From: Planctomycetota bacterium
GTDB lineage: Bacteria; Planctomycetota; Phycisphaerae; WQYP01
DNA length: 8,791 bases
Assembly (NCBI GenBank): GCA_021798635.1
Contig: JAJZGH010000212.1
Coordinates: forward strand, 1-8,791
Direction of reading: 5' to 3'
Below, in pieces: positions 1 to 7,270 of this stretch (position 1 is its first letter; each line of letters opens with the position of its first letter). A model generated the notes under the pieces. That model made no database searches. It had not been told where the DNA came from and saw only the letters and a program-made list of their open reading frames with translations. The position numbers and the translations under genes are program-made.

Positions 1-1428
1 AACCTTGAAGAAGAGACCGTCGGTGCGGTTATCTTTGGTGACTGCTCGCACATTAAGGAAGGCGATGTCGTCAAATCCACCGGAGAACTGCTTTCTGTTC
101 CGGTGGGTCGCGAACTTCTGGGCCGCGTGGTCAACGCACTGGGTCAACCCATTGACGGCGGCTCGCCCATTCAAACCTCGGATCGCCGCAAGGTGGATGT
201 GATCGCCCCCGGAATTGCCGACCGCCAGCCGGTGAAAGAGCCGCTCCAAACCGGCATCAAGGCTATTGATTCGATGATACCCATTGGCCGCGGTCAGCGC
301 GAATTGATTATTGGCGACCGTAAAACCGGCAAAACCGCTATCGCCATTGACGCGATCATCAACCAGAAGAAATTTGCCGGCACGCCGGATGAAGTTATCT
401 GTGTCTACGTGGCCATTGGTGGTAAGGAATCAACCGTGGCCGGCGTGGTGGACGTGTTAAAACGCAACGGTGCGATGGACTACACCATTGTTGTAGTGGC
501 CGGTGCCTCGGATTCCGCACCGCTGCAATATATTGCCCCGTATGCCGGCTGTGCGATGGCCGAGCATTTCATGTGGCAGGGTAAGGCAACGCTGTGCGTT
601 TATGATGATCTGTCCAAACAGGCTCAGGCGTATCGGCAACTGTCTCTGCTGTTGCGACGGCCGCCCGGACGTGAGGCGTATCCCGGCGATGTGTTTTATC
701 TGCACAGCCGATTACTGGAACGCGCGTGCAAACTTTCCAAGGAAAACGGTGGTGGCTCCTTAACCGCCTTGCCAGTTATTGAAACGCAGGAAGGCGAAGT
801 ATCCGCGTATATTCCCACCAACGTCATCAGCATCACCGACGGCCAGATTTATCTGGAACCGGATCTGTTTTTCGCAGGCGTGCGCCCGGCCATTAACGTG
901 GGTATTTCAGTAAGCCGCGTCGGCGGGGCGGCCCAGATCAAGGCGATGAAGCATAAAAAAGTGGCGGCATCGCTGCGGTTGGATCTCGCGGCGTATCGTG
1001 CCCTGGAAGCCTTTACCCAAATTGGTACTGATCTTGACTCCGCAACTCAGAAGCAGTTGGATCGCGGTGCCCGCATGGTGGAAATCCTTAAGCAGCCGCA
1101 GTATCAGCCCATGGATGTCATCGATCAGATCGTGGTTATTTACGCGGCCACCCAGGGGTTTTTGGATAGCGTCGCGTTGAAAGATGTGGGCCACTGGGAA
1201 CGCGATTTTCTTGATTTCTGGAATGCCTCGGGGGCCGCAGTTCGCACTGAATTAATGCAGAAACGCGAATTGACGCCTGAACTGGAAGCCAAAGTTGTGG
1301 ATGTGGTGAAGAATTTCTCCAACGTCTCGCCTTTGACGCGCAAGAAAATTGAGGGCCTTCCGATTAAGCCGGTAGCGGGCGCAGGTCAGGCCCCGCAACA
1401 ACGTGAAGCGGCGGCTCCGAAGCGATAA
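1..1428 (+). CDS. atpA: F1Fo-ATP synthase subunit alpha, 5'-truncated by the window edge
   Basis: This is the non-catalytic nucleotide-binding subunit of the F1 head, alternating with beta in the alpha3beta3 hexamer. The reading frame is open from base 1 (first residues [10 protein letters not shown]), so the GTG at 103 is an internal Val and not a start. By comparison with the E. coli protein about 65 N-terminal residues lie outside the window; 475 are present. Visible in order: the end of the beta-barrel domain, the Walker A loop GDRKTGKT (fragment residues 105-112, bases 313-336), the DDLSKQA and [18 protein letters not shown] blocks, the alpha/beta signature [10 protein letters not shown], and the Arg finger in SVSRVGG (Arg about fragment residue 306). 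The C-terminus carries a low-complexity Ala/Gln/Arg/Lys tail after the helical domain. atpG follows after 34 bp, so the genes are probably co-transcribed. Identification is certain. Confidence 0.98.
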   Translation, partial: NLEEETVGAVIFGDCSHIKEGDVVKSTGELLSVPVGRELLGRVVNALGQPIDGGSPIQTSDRRKVDVIAPGIADRQPVKEPLQTGIKAIDSMIPIGRGQRELIIGDRKTGKTAIAIDAIINQKKFAGTPDEVICVYVAIGGKESTVAGVVDVLKRNGAMDYTIVVVAGASDSAPLQYIAPYAGCAMAEHFMWQGKATLCVYDDLSKQAQAYRQLSLLLRRPPGREAYPGDVFYLHSRLLERACKLSKENGGGSLTALPVIETQEGEVSAYIPTNVISITDGQIYLEPDLFFAGVRPAINVGISVSRVGGAAQIKAMKHKKVAASLRLDLAAYRALEAFTQIGTDLDSATQKQLDRGARMVEILKQPQYQPMDVIDQIVVIYAATQGFLDSVALKDVGHWERDFLDFWNASGAAVRTELMQKRELTPELEAKVVDVVKNFSNVSPLTRKKIEGLPIKPVAGAGQAPQQREAAAPKR

Positions 1429-1462
1429 GACAGGTAATTAACAAGACAGGCAGTGTGCTGTA

Positions 1463-2365
1463 ATGGCGAAGGCCAGAGAAATAACCAAGCGACGCAAGGC
1501 GGTTCGCAACATCTACAAAATCACACGCGTGATGCAGATGGTGGCCACCGCACGGTTTCAGCGCGCCTTGAAACGCGCCAAAGGCACGCGGCCCTATCTG
1601 GATAAGCTCAACGCCATTGTTCAGGACACACTCTTAGGCGCGCAGGGATCAGCGGAACTTAAGCGGCACCCCTTGCTGATCAGCCGCACGCCCTGCCGCA
1701 GAACAGCCATCCTCGTGGTCACCAGTAACCGCGGCTTGGCGGGCGGATACAACAGTCAAATACTCCGACTGGCGATGCAAAATATCCGGCAGTTGGAGGA
1801 AGCGGGGCAGCAGGTAGATATTCATGTGGCGGGACGAAAAGGCGCAGCTTATTTCCGCTTTGCCCGGCGTGAGGTTAAGGCCGCCTATACCGGCATCAGT
1901 GATAATGCCACATTTGAAGAAGTGTTGCCGGTCTCTCAAGCGCTGATGGATGATTATGCAAATCAGACGGTGGATGCAATCAAAATTGTCTACATGCGAT
2001 TTATCAGTGTTGGCCAGCAGAAATCCACTGCTCTGGATGTGCTGCCGGTGCAGGCCCTGGAAACGGAAGAGTCGGCCACCGGAAAATCACGGCTTAGTCG
2101 CCTGGATGCATGCAGTGAATATTCACCCGATGCCGGTGAGTTGCTGGTAAGCCTGGTGCCGGCGATGGTGCGGGCGGCCGCCTTTCAGGCGTTTGTGGAC
2201 GCCTCGGTTTCCGAGCAGATCGCCCGGATGATGGCGATGTCAGCGGCCACGGAAAATGCCGACAGTATGATCAAACAATTGACGCGCGAATATAATCGGG
2301 CGCGGCAATCACAGATTACCAGTGAATTGTCGGAACTCATGGGCGGTGTTGAGGCCTTAAAGTAA
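1463..2365 (+). CDS. atpG: F1Fo-ATP synthase subunit gamma
   Basis: This is the central rotor shaft of F1, a 300-aa protein whose two terminal helices form the coiled coil inside the alpha3beta3 ring. The N-terminus (MAKAREITKRRKAVRNIYKI, then TRVMQMVATARFQRAL) and the C-terminus (ASVSEQIARMMAMSAATENA, then a TREYNRARQSQITSEL block) are the two diagnostic conserved helices. The middle carries the Rossmann-like SNRGLAGGYN block. The ATG at 1463 is chosen because it gives the standard N-terminus directly; the upstream ribosome site is weak (AGG about 12 bases before the ATG). The gene lies 34 bp after atpA, and a longer 100-bp gap separates it from atpD. Length is normal for the family, and no frameshift or missing block is seen. 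Confidence 0.97.
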   Translation: MAKAREITKRRKAVRNIYKITRVMQMVATARFQRALKRAKGTRPYLDKLNAIVQDTLLGAQGSAELKRHPLLISRTPCRRTAILVVTSNRGLAGGYNSQILRLAMQNIRQLEEAGQQVDIHVAGRKGAAYFRFARREVKAAYTGISDNATFEEVLPVSQALMDDYANQTVDAIKIVYMRFISVGQQKSTALDVLPVQALETEESATGKSRLSRLDACSEYSPDAGELLVSLVPAMVRAAAFQAFVDASVSEQIARMMAMSAATENADSMIKQLTREYNRARQSQITSELSELMGGVEALK

Positions 2366-2453
2366 CCCTTGGAAATGTATGGGACTGCGGATATTTACCC
2401 CGGCCCATTTATTGGAAATTGAAGTTAACGCAAACAAGCAAACGTAGAAATAG

Positions 2454-3902
<1,449 letters not shown>

Positions 3903-3925
3903 GTACCGGGCCGCCCAAAAAAAAA

Positions 3926-3942
3926 CCCACAAGGCCGCCGGC
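3926..3942 (+). repeat. REP-like GC-rich 17-mer, copy 1
   Basis: CCCACAAGGCCGCCGGC, identical over 17 bases to 5496-5512 inside the RAYT gene. It starts 23 bp after the atpD stop and is followed by a short cggc-tct-gccg hairpin. A position just outside a gene, GC-rich hairpin-forming character and a second copy with a RAYT fit a REP-type dispersed repeat. Two copies alone do not prove a family. Confidence 0.5.
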
Positions 3943-3998
3943 TCTGCCGACGGGACCGATTGGGAGCGCAGAGTGGATCGGGAAATTATTCTGGCCCA

Positions 3999-4035
3999 GC
4001 CGGTAAGGTACGCGCCGGCGATGCCCTTTACCGGC
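3999..4035 (+). other. stem-loop downstream of atpD
   Basis: A perfect 8-bp inverted repeat, GCCGGTAA (3999-4006) with TTACCGGC (4028-4035), extendable by a G-T and a G-C pair, with a loop of about 17 bases. No T-run follows, so it is not a standard intrinsic terminator. It could be a Rho-dependent 3' end or an mRNA-stabilising hairpin. Confidence 0.45.
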
Positions 4036-4054
4036 ACCCCCCATAATAATTCCA

Positions 4055-4088
4055 TTTGAGGACATGTAATCAGCCTGTGCTCCTCAAA
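4055..4088 (+). other. second stem-loop downstream of atpD
   Basis: A perfect 8-bp inverted repeat, TTTGAGGA (4055-4062) with TCCTCAAA (4081-4088), and an 18-base loop. No T-tract follows on either strand. Its role is unknown; together with the previous stem-loop it separates the atp operon from the next promoter. Confidence 0.4.
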
Positions 4089-4159
4089 ACGTTGTAAGTC
4101 GCTCTGCTAAAAATTCATCTCCATTAACCATGATTAAGGCGAATGGGAAGATATTTCGC

Positions 4160-4188
4160 TGGACGCCTACCCCGGCTTTCCGTATAAT
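4160..4188 (+). promoter_or_regulatory. sigma70-type promoter, probably giving a leaderless mRNA
   Basis: TGGACG (4160-4165, 4/6 match to TTGACA), a 17-bp spacer, then a perfect TATAAT (4183-4188). The expected transcription start, about seven bases after the -10, falls at 4195-4196, at the ATG of the small gene that follows. No Shine-Dalgarno precedes that ATG. This suggests leaderless expression. Confidence 0.6.
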
Positions 4189-4195
4189 TAGAAAA

Positions 4196-4420
4196 ATGAT
4201 GAGTTTTAGAGCCTCATTCTTCGTCAGTGGAATTGGCAGCGCGTTGGAAGTGTACCCTCTTCCCGTCACCATTACGGCTCGCAGGCATTGCCCCGACGCG
4301 ACCGATGCACAGCGCTTGGCTTCTGATTGGTATCGTGTCGGCTGGGCCATCAATTCGGCGATGGACTCTCTTAATCCGGAGAACGCAGTTGGAGAAGACC
4401 GAAAAACTCACCCAACCTGA
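4196..4420 (+). CDS. small protein (73-74 aa) paired with a DUF2335 gene
   Basis: The start is the ATG at 4196 or the adjacent ATG at 4199; the frame is open further up to 4130, but a TATAAT at 4183-4188 puts the transcription start at these ATGs. The protein runs MSFRASFFVSGIGSALEVYP, then a variable stretch, then RLASDWYRVGWAINSAMDSL and a charged tail. The layout 'F..S.GSALE.YP ... RL..DW..VG..I..AM' resembles, from memory, short uncharacterised proteins found next to membrane-protein genes in varied bacteria; no function is known to me. The last 32 bases overlap the proposed start of the DUF2335 gene in another frame, which suggests translational coupling. The alternative is that this is only a long 5' leader of the DUF2335 gene. 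Own promoter, overlap and motif conservation favour a real gene. Confidence 0.55.
   Translation: MMSFRASFFVSGIGSALEVYPLPVTITARRHCPDATDAQRLASDWYRVGWAINSAMDSLNPENAVGEDRKTHPT
4378..4381 (+). promoter_or_regulatory. Shine-Dalgarno deciding the DUF2335 start
   Basis: GGAG seven bases before an in-frame TTG at 4389. The alternative GTG at 4227 would add 54 residues that overlap the small upstream gene and do not resemble the family. Confidence 0.5.
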
Positions 4421-4919
4421 TGCTCCGAACCCCAAACAATCGGATGTCGTTAAACCTGCGGCTGATGCTGCAGGATCTGTGCCTGAACAAATACGTATTA
4501 GCACCCAGATTGCAATGCAAATGCAAACTGGACCCATTCCACCGCCTGATGTTTTAAAGAAATATAATGAAGTCGAACCGGGCCTGGCGCAGCGAATTAT
4601 CGCCATGGCGGAAGCGGAAGCTGCCCACCGTCGGAGTATTGAGACACAGTTCGTCGCAATCCAGGGGCGCGATCAGGCAGCGTACAGAAGGTCAGAACTC
4701 TTCGGACAGGTATTCGGGCTTATGATCGGATTAGCCTACGCCGTTGGTGCTGTCTACGCAGCAGTTCATGGGGCTCAAATAGCGGCATCAATCTTTGGCA
4801 CGGCTGGAGTGGGCGGCTTGGTGACAGCCTTTATAATGGGGCGCCATAATTTATTTAAAATGAAGCAGCAGGAGATAGAACAAGGACAGAATTCCACGCG
4901 GCGGGACGCGGAGAAATAG
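4389..4919 (+). CDS. DUF2335 family predicted membrane protein
   Basis: A 176-aa protein from the TTG at 4389, chosen for its Shine-Dalgarno; the frame is open up to a GTG at 4227. Residues 1-45 are polar and Pro/Ala-rich, probably disordered. Then comes the DUF2335 core: TGPIPPPDVLKKYNEVEPGL (about 47-66), continuing with QRIIAMAEAEAAHR, and a charged helix ending in YRRSELFGQ. Two hydrophobic helices follow (about 105-127 and 130-150) with a short Gly/Ala-rich turn, and then a basic, Gln-rich tail. This is a typical architecture: a cytoplasmic N-terminal helix followed by a membrane hairpin. The biochemical role of the family is not established. The last residues (NSTRRDAEK) look unlike the rest and may come from repeat DNA reading through. 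The gene overlaps the preceding small gene by 32 bp. Confidence 0.8.
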   Translation: MEKTEKLTQPDAPNPKQSDVVKPAADAAGSVPEQIRISTQIAMQMQTGPIPPPDVLKKYNEVEPGLAQRIIAMAEAEAAHRRSIETQFVAIQGRDQAAYRRSELFGQVFGLMIGLAYAVGAVYAAVHGAQIAASIFGTAGVGGLVTAFIMGRHNLFKMKQQEIEQGQNSTRRDAEK

Positions 4920-4950
4920 CAGAACGACAGCCCTGCGGGAAGTGAAACGG

Positions 4951-4965
4951 GGACGTAGCTGCTTT
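4951..4965 (+). repeat. left imperfect inverted repeat of the RAYT unit
   Basis: GGACGTAGCTGCTTT. Its reverse complement aligns with AAAGCTAGCTCCGTC at 5713-5727 with one gap and one mismatch over the core. It lies just upstream of, and slightly overlaps, the RAYT -35 box. It may be one end of the RAYT unit or one of a REP pair. Confidence 0.45.
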
Positions 4966-4992
4966 GACGGATTTGGTGGTCTGTGATAGCAT
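4964..4992 (+). promoter_or_regulatory. sigma70-type promoter of the RAYT gene, probably leaderless
   Basis: TTGACG (4964-4969), a 17-bp spacer, TAGCAT (4987-4992). Seven bases after the -10 is the A of the RAYT ATG at 4999, and no Shine-Dalgarno is present between them. The geometry matches the promoter at 4160-4188. Confidence 0.6.
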
Positions 4993-4998
4993 GACACC

Positions 4999-5700
4999 AT
5001 GGCTCGAAAAGCACGATATTGCCCCGGCGGATATGTTTATCACGTACTGAACCGGGCGGTGGGGCGCATCAGCCTGTTTCATGGTGACCAGGACTATGCC
5101 GCGTTTGAGCGGGTCATGCTGGAGGCGTACCAGCGCGTGCCCTTGCGGATCATCTCCTGGTGTTTGATGAAGAACCATTGGCATTTTGTGGTCTGGCCGC
5201 GCAGCGATGATGAGGTGACGGCTTATTTTCGCGCCTTAGCGCATACCCACTCTCTGCGCTGGCGGCTGGCGCATGGTTCGGCGAGAGGCGGCCCTCTGTA
5301 CCAGGGAAGGTTCAAGGCCTTTCCGGTTCAATCCGGTGAGCCTCTACGGACGGTATGTCGCCATGTGGAACGCAATGCCTTATCTGCGGGGTTAGTCAAA
5401 CGATCCCAGCAGTGGCGCTGGGGAAGCTTGTGGCTGCGCCATCAAACCACCGACGATGAACATAGTCGCGCCATGAGGAAGATGCTGTCCCCTGGCCCAC
5501 AAGGCCGCCGGCCCGCCTTGGAGCCATGGACCGCTGCCGTCAACGCGGTGCCGACGAAAAAAGAATTGAGTCAACTGAAGGCCAGCGAAAATCGCAACCG
5601 GCCATTTGGTGATGAGCAATGGTTACGCCAGACAGCGCTATCCCTAAACCTGGAGCATACCATTCGCCCCGAGGGGCGGCCCAGGAAGATCCAAATCTAG
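4999..5700 (+). CDS. REP-associated tyrosine transposase (RAYT, Y1_Tnp/IS200-like), catalytic Tyr apparently lost
   Basis: A 233-aa single-strand DNA transposase-like protein of the type linked to REP sequences. The N-terminus MARKARYCPGGYVYHVLNRA is the typical RAYT opening. The metal-binding HUH-type motif is present in CLMKNHWHFVVWP (His60 and His62). Next come GPLYQGRFKAFPV and VCRHVERNALSAGLV, and a C-terminal region (RPFGDEQWLRQTALSLNLE, then RPEGRPRK) of the kind found in the longer PVC-type members. In E. coli RAYT the catalytic residue is Tyr115 in DYIYINP; aligning the NP/NA positions puts His122 (CAT, 5362-5364) there, and related sequences as I remember them read RYVERN. A single T-to-C change would explain it. 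The copy is therefore full length but perhaps inactive. A 17-bp repeat also found after atpD lies in the coding region near GPQGRRPA. It has its own promoter and flanking inverted repeats. Confidence 0.9.
   Translation: MARKARYCPGGYVYHVLNRAVGRISLFHGDQDYAAFERVMLEAYQRVPLRIISWCLMKNHWHFVVWPRSDDEVTAYFRALAHTHSLRWRLAHGSARGGPLYQGRFKAFPVQSGEPLRTVCRHVERNALSAGLVKRSQQWRWGSLWLRHQTTDDEHSRAMRKMLSPGPQGRRPALEPWTAAVNAVPTKKELSQLKASENRNRPFGDEQWLRQTALSLNLEHTIRPEGRPRKIQI
5496..5512 (+). repeat. REP-like GC-rich 17-mer, copy 2, inside the RAYT gene
   Basis: Identical to 3926-3942. Here it is part of a 6-bp hairpin, CAAGGC with GCCTTG (5500-5505 and 5515-5520), and encodes the GPQGRRPA stretch, which lies between conserved RAYT blocks and looks like an in-frame insertion compared with relatives as I remember them. 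Confidence 0.5.
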
Positions 5701-5711
5701 GCTTGGAATGC

Positions 5712-5727
5712 AAAAGCTAGCTCCGTC
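5712..5727 (+). repeat. right imperfect inverted repeat of the RAYT unit
   Basis: AAAAGCTAGCTCCGTC, lying 12 bp after the RAYT stop codon. It is the imperfect inverse of 4951-4965. The two delimit a unit of about 780 bp containing only the RAYT gene and its promoter. Confidence 0.45.
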
Positions 5728-5759
5728 GCCGGTTTATTTCTTGGGCAGAGGGTCATCAG

Positions 5760-6104
5760 ATGACACAGCCGCTTATTTTTATCATTCACACGCTTGGTTA
5801 TATTGCCATGGCTCTTTGCCTGCTGATCGTCGCATTTAAGGCTTTTGTATGGAATCTTATTCTCCCTTATGCGATGATCCGCGCGTATGAGCGGGGCAAT
5901 CGAGGGGGCTGGTCAACATTTCCCCTTATTGAAATTATCCCGTTTATCGGTGCCATTGGGCTTTCATTCCTAATGCGCGTTGGTGGATGGATGTCTCCTG
6001 GAATGTTGGCGCTTTGGGGGTCAGTCGCAATTGTTGGCTCGTATTGTCACTTAGCAATCGTTGCGATCGTCTACGGCTTTTTCCATCGGCGAAAGCGTTC
6101 GTGA
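5760..6104 (+). CDS. small integral membrane protein, unknown function (114 aa)
   Basis: Not recognised as a named family. The ATG at 5760 has a GAGGG-type ribosome site (AGAGGG, 5747-5752) seven bases upstream. Hydrophobic segments lie at about residues 5-28, 54-72 and 82-107, with a weaker one at about 31-40. A charged loop, RAYERGNRGGW (41-51), lies between the first and second segments, and the tail HRRKRS is strongly basic, so the C-terminus is probably cytoplasmic. There is no signal-peptide cleavage site and no catalytic motif. It stands 59 bp after the RAYT stop and is followed by about 400 bp without a gene, so it seems to be transcribed on its own. The clear ribosome site and uninterrupted membrane topology support a real gene. 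Confidence 0.7.
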   Translation: MTQPLIFIIHTLGYIAMALCLLIVAFKAFVWNLILPYAMIRAYERGNRGGWSTFPLIEIIPFIGAIGLSFLMRVGGWMSPGMLALWGSVAIVGSYCHLAIVAIVYGFFHRRKRS

Positions 6105-6491
6105 TGCGAAGTCGGTATATCGGCCCAAGCGCGACGTGCAGGGGCGAAGTGTTCCGGCGGGTGCGTTTATCATGAGGCAGCTTTGATCAGGGGGTGGGCA
6201 TCCGCCCGTTTCGCCGCGACTATGACCCCCGGGCGGGCCATCGTGGGGGCGTATCTGCGTGCCGGTGCGCATTACGGTTGCGGCCAAGGAATTTGAGCCA
6301 GTTGGAGATCTGCGAACGAAGAATCCATCCATTTGGCGGCGCCAGCCGGTGGTAAAGTTATAATTGGAGCATACAATACGCTCAGAAGGGCGACAGGGGC
6401 AGGGCGGATAGGGAGGCCGGAAACGAAACAACTCGGCGGATCGCTATTCGCGTCCTCTCCCGGTGGGGAAAGGTGCCTATATAGGACACTG
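6105..6491. other. about 390 bp without a convincing gene
   Basis: Frames on both strands are open here but lack family resemblance and ribosome sites. The stretch contains a GC-rich inverted-repeat cluster: CCGCCCG (6202-6208) with CGGGCGG (6230-6236), overlapping GGGGGT (6190-6195) with ACCCCC (6225-6230), and a local GGGC-ATCC-GCCC hairpin (6197-6208). These pairings are mutually exclusive. A TATAAT at 6359-6364 lacks a convincing -35 at normal spacing. It may hold the promoter and leader of the operon that starts at 6504. Confidence 0.5.
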
Positions 6492-6498
6492 AAAGGAG
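6492..6498 (+). promoter_or_regulatory. strong Shine-Dalgarno deciding the start of the 105-aa gene
   Basis: AAAGGAG? is read here as AAAGGAG, with a five-base spacer before the ATG at 6504. The frame is open further upstream to 6333, but this site makes 6504 the best start. Confidence 0.7.
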
Positions 6499-6503
6499 CA
6501 GGC

Positions 6504-6821
6504 ATGGACTCCGAGGAAATGAAGCGGCGAGTTCAGCAACGACAGGCCTTTGCGGAAGGAGTTACTGGTTTCTTCCGCCTCTTGCGGCGTCTGGATTTTA
6601 ATTGGAGCGATTTAATCCGTGGGTTAGGCCACCGCGGTTTAGTTTCGGAAGCAGCTACGATTCGCCACCATCAAGCGCTCGGCGTCGCATTGCAGCAGTT
6701 CGGAGTTATAAGCGACTGCGCCTTCTGGGAGGGAGTACTTCGGGGAAGGGGGATCGCCTCTGACTTTGCGGTTACAGAACATTGCCAACCTACACCACCA
6801 GTGGCGGAGCGTCCGATATGA
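6504..6821 (+). CDS. hypothetical protein (105 aa), first gene of the cREC operon
   Basis: I do not recognise this protein. It starts at the ATG at 6504 behind a strong AAAGGAG. The sequence begins MDSEEMKRRVQQRQAFAEGV, is mostly amphipathic helix with many Arg, Gln and Leu residues (FFRLLRRLDF, LIRGLGHRGL), then passes through HHQALGVALQQFGVISDCAF to a Pro-rich end (QPTPPVAERPI). It has no signal peptide, membrane helix, metal site or known catalytic motif, and is probably a small cytoplasmic helical protein. Its stop overlaps the next start as ATGA (6818-6821), so the two genes are translationally coupled. The partner is a cREC protein, suggesting that the 105-aa protein works with it, as a regulator or binding partner; that is inference. 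Confidence 0.75.
   Translation: MDSEEMKRRVQQRQAFAEGVTGFFRLLRRLDFNWSDLIRGLGHRGLVSEAATIRHHQALGVALQQFGVISDCAFWEGVLRGRGIASDFAVTEHCQPTPPVAERPI
6806..6809 (+). promoter_or_regulatory. Shine-Dalgarno deciding the cREC start
   Basis: GGAG within the end of the 105-aa gene, eight bases before the ATG at 6818. It supports this start over the in-frame TTG at 6782. Confidence 0.55.
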
Positions 6822-7270
6822 GCCCAGAGCCGGTGTCCGCGAGCACTTCTAATTATTTTGTTCTGATCCTTGAGGACGATGCGGTCCGACTCGACCGCTT
6901 TAGAAAAGCCCTGAACTTGGTTGATTCGCGTGCGAGGTTGATGTGCTGGCGGGATGCGAATCAAATGGTGCGTGAGGCCTGTACGTATTTGCCGGAATCT
7001 CGCTTGATTTCCCTCGATCACGATCTGTACCAAGACAGCCAAGACTCTTCCGGTGACCCCGGCGATGGATTGGTGGTTGCAAAGTTCCTGGCATCACGAG
7101 AGCCGCAATGCCCCGTAATAGTTCACTCAAGTAACGGCGACCGCGCGAGGATGATGATCGGTGAGCTAGAATTTTCCGGATGGAGCGTCCGGCGAGTTGC
7201 ACCCTTGGGACAGGATTGGGTCGAAGCCTATTGGGGTGTGGTCGTCCGGTCGCTACTGGCGGGCGTTTGA
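6818..7270 (+). CDS. cyclic-phosphate processing receiver (cREC) domain protein
   Basis: A 150-aa single-domain protein of the receiver-like fold called cREC (cyclic-phosphate processing receiver). Visible motifs are the N-terminal strand with acidic pair FVLILEDD (14-21, D20 and D21), LISLDHDL (63-70, with D67, H68, D69) and CPVIVHSSNGDRARMM (98-113, with H103 and S104), followed by WSVRRVAPLGQDWV. The LDHD and VHS motifs distinguish it from ordinary phospho-receiver domains. The family was proposed from comparative genomics to act on cyclic-phosphate ends or nucleotides; the activity of this protein is not shown. The first 12 residues are an extra polar leader. The DSQDSSGDPGDG loop (73-84) is longer than usual. 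It shares an ATGA overlap with the 105-aa gene and has no kinase or DNA-binding partner nearby, which argues against a two-component role. Confidence 0.8.
   Translation: MSPEPVSASTSNYFVLILEDDAVRLDRFRKALNLVDSRARLMCWRDANQMVREACTYLPESRLISLDHDLYQDSQDSSGDPGDGLVVAKFLASREPQCPVIVHSSNGDRARMMIGELEFSGWSVRRVAPLGQDWVEAYWGVVVRSLLAGV

Larger units (their letters stand above)
3903..4159. other. non-coding gap after atpD, where atpC would be expected
   Basis: No reading frame here resembles the epsilon subunit or any other recognisable protein. The segment holds an A9 run (3917-3925), a REP-like 17-mer shared with the downstream RAYT gene (3926-3942), a small cggc/gccg hairpin just after it, and two longer stem-loops (3999-4035 and 4055-4088). 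None is followed by a T-tract, so no classical intrinsic terminator is evident. The stems may still mark or stabilise the 3' end of the atp transcript. Confidence 0.6.

Noticed and set aside
3917..3960. Possible minus-strand terminator (T9 with a nearby GC hairpin)
   Set aside because: The hairpin is separated from the T-run by more than ten bases and there is no minus-strand gene to terminate.
6051..6431. Minus-strand frame of 126 aa in the gap before the 105-aa gene
   Set aside because: Pro/Arg/Cys-rich composition typical of antisense to GC-rich DNA, overlaps the membrane-protein gene, and has no recognisable domain.
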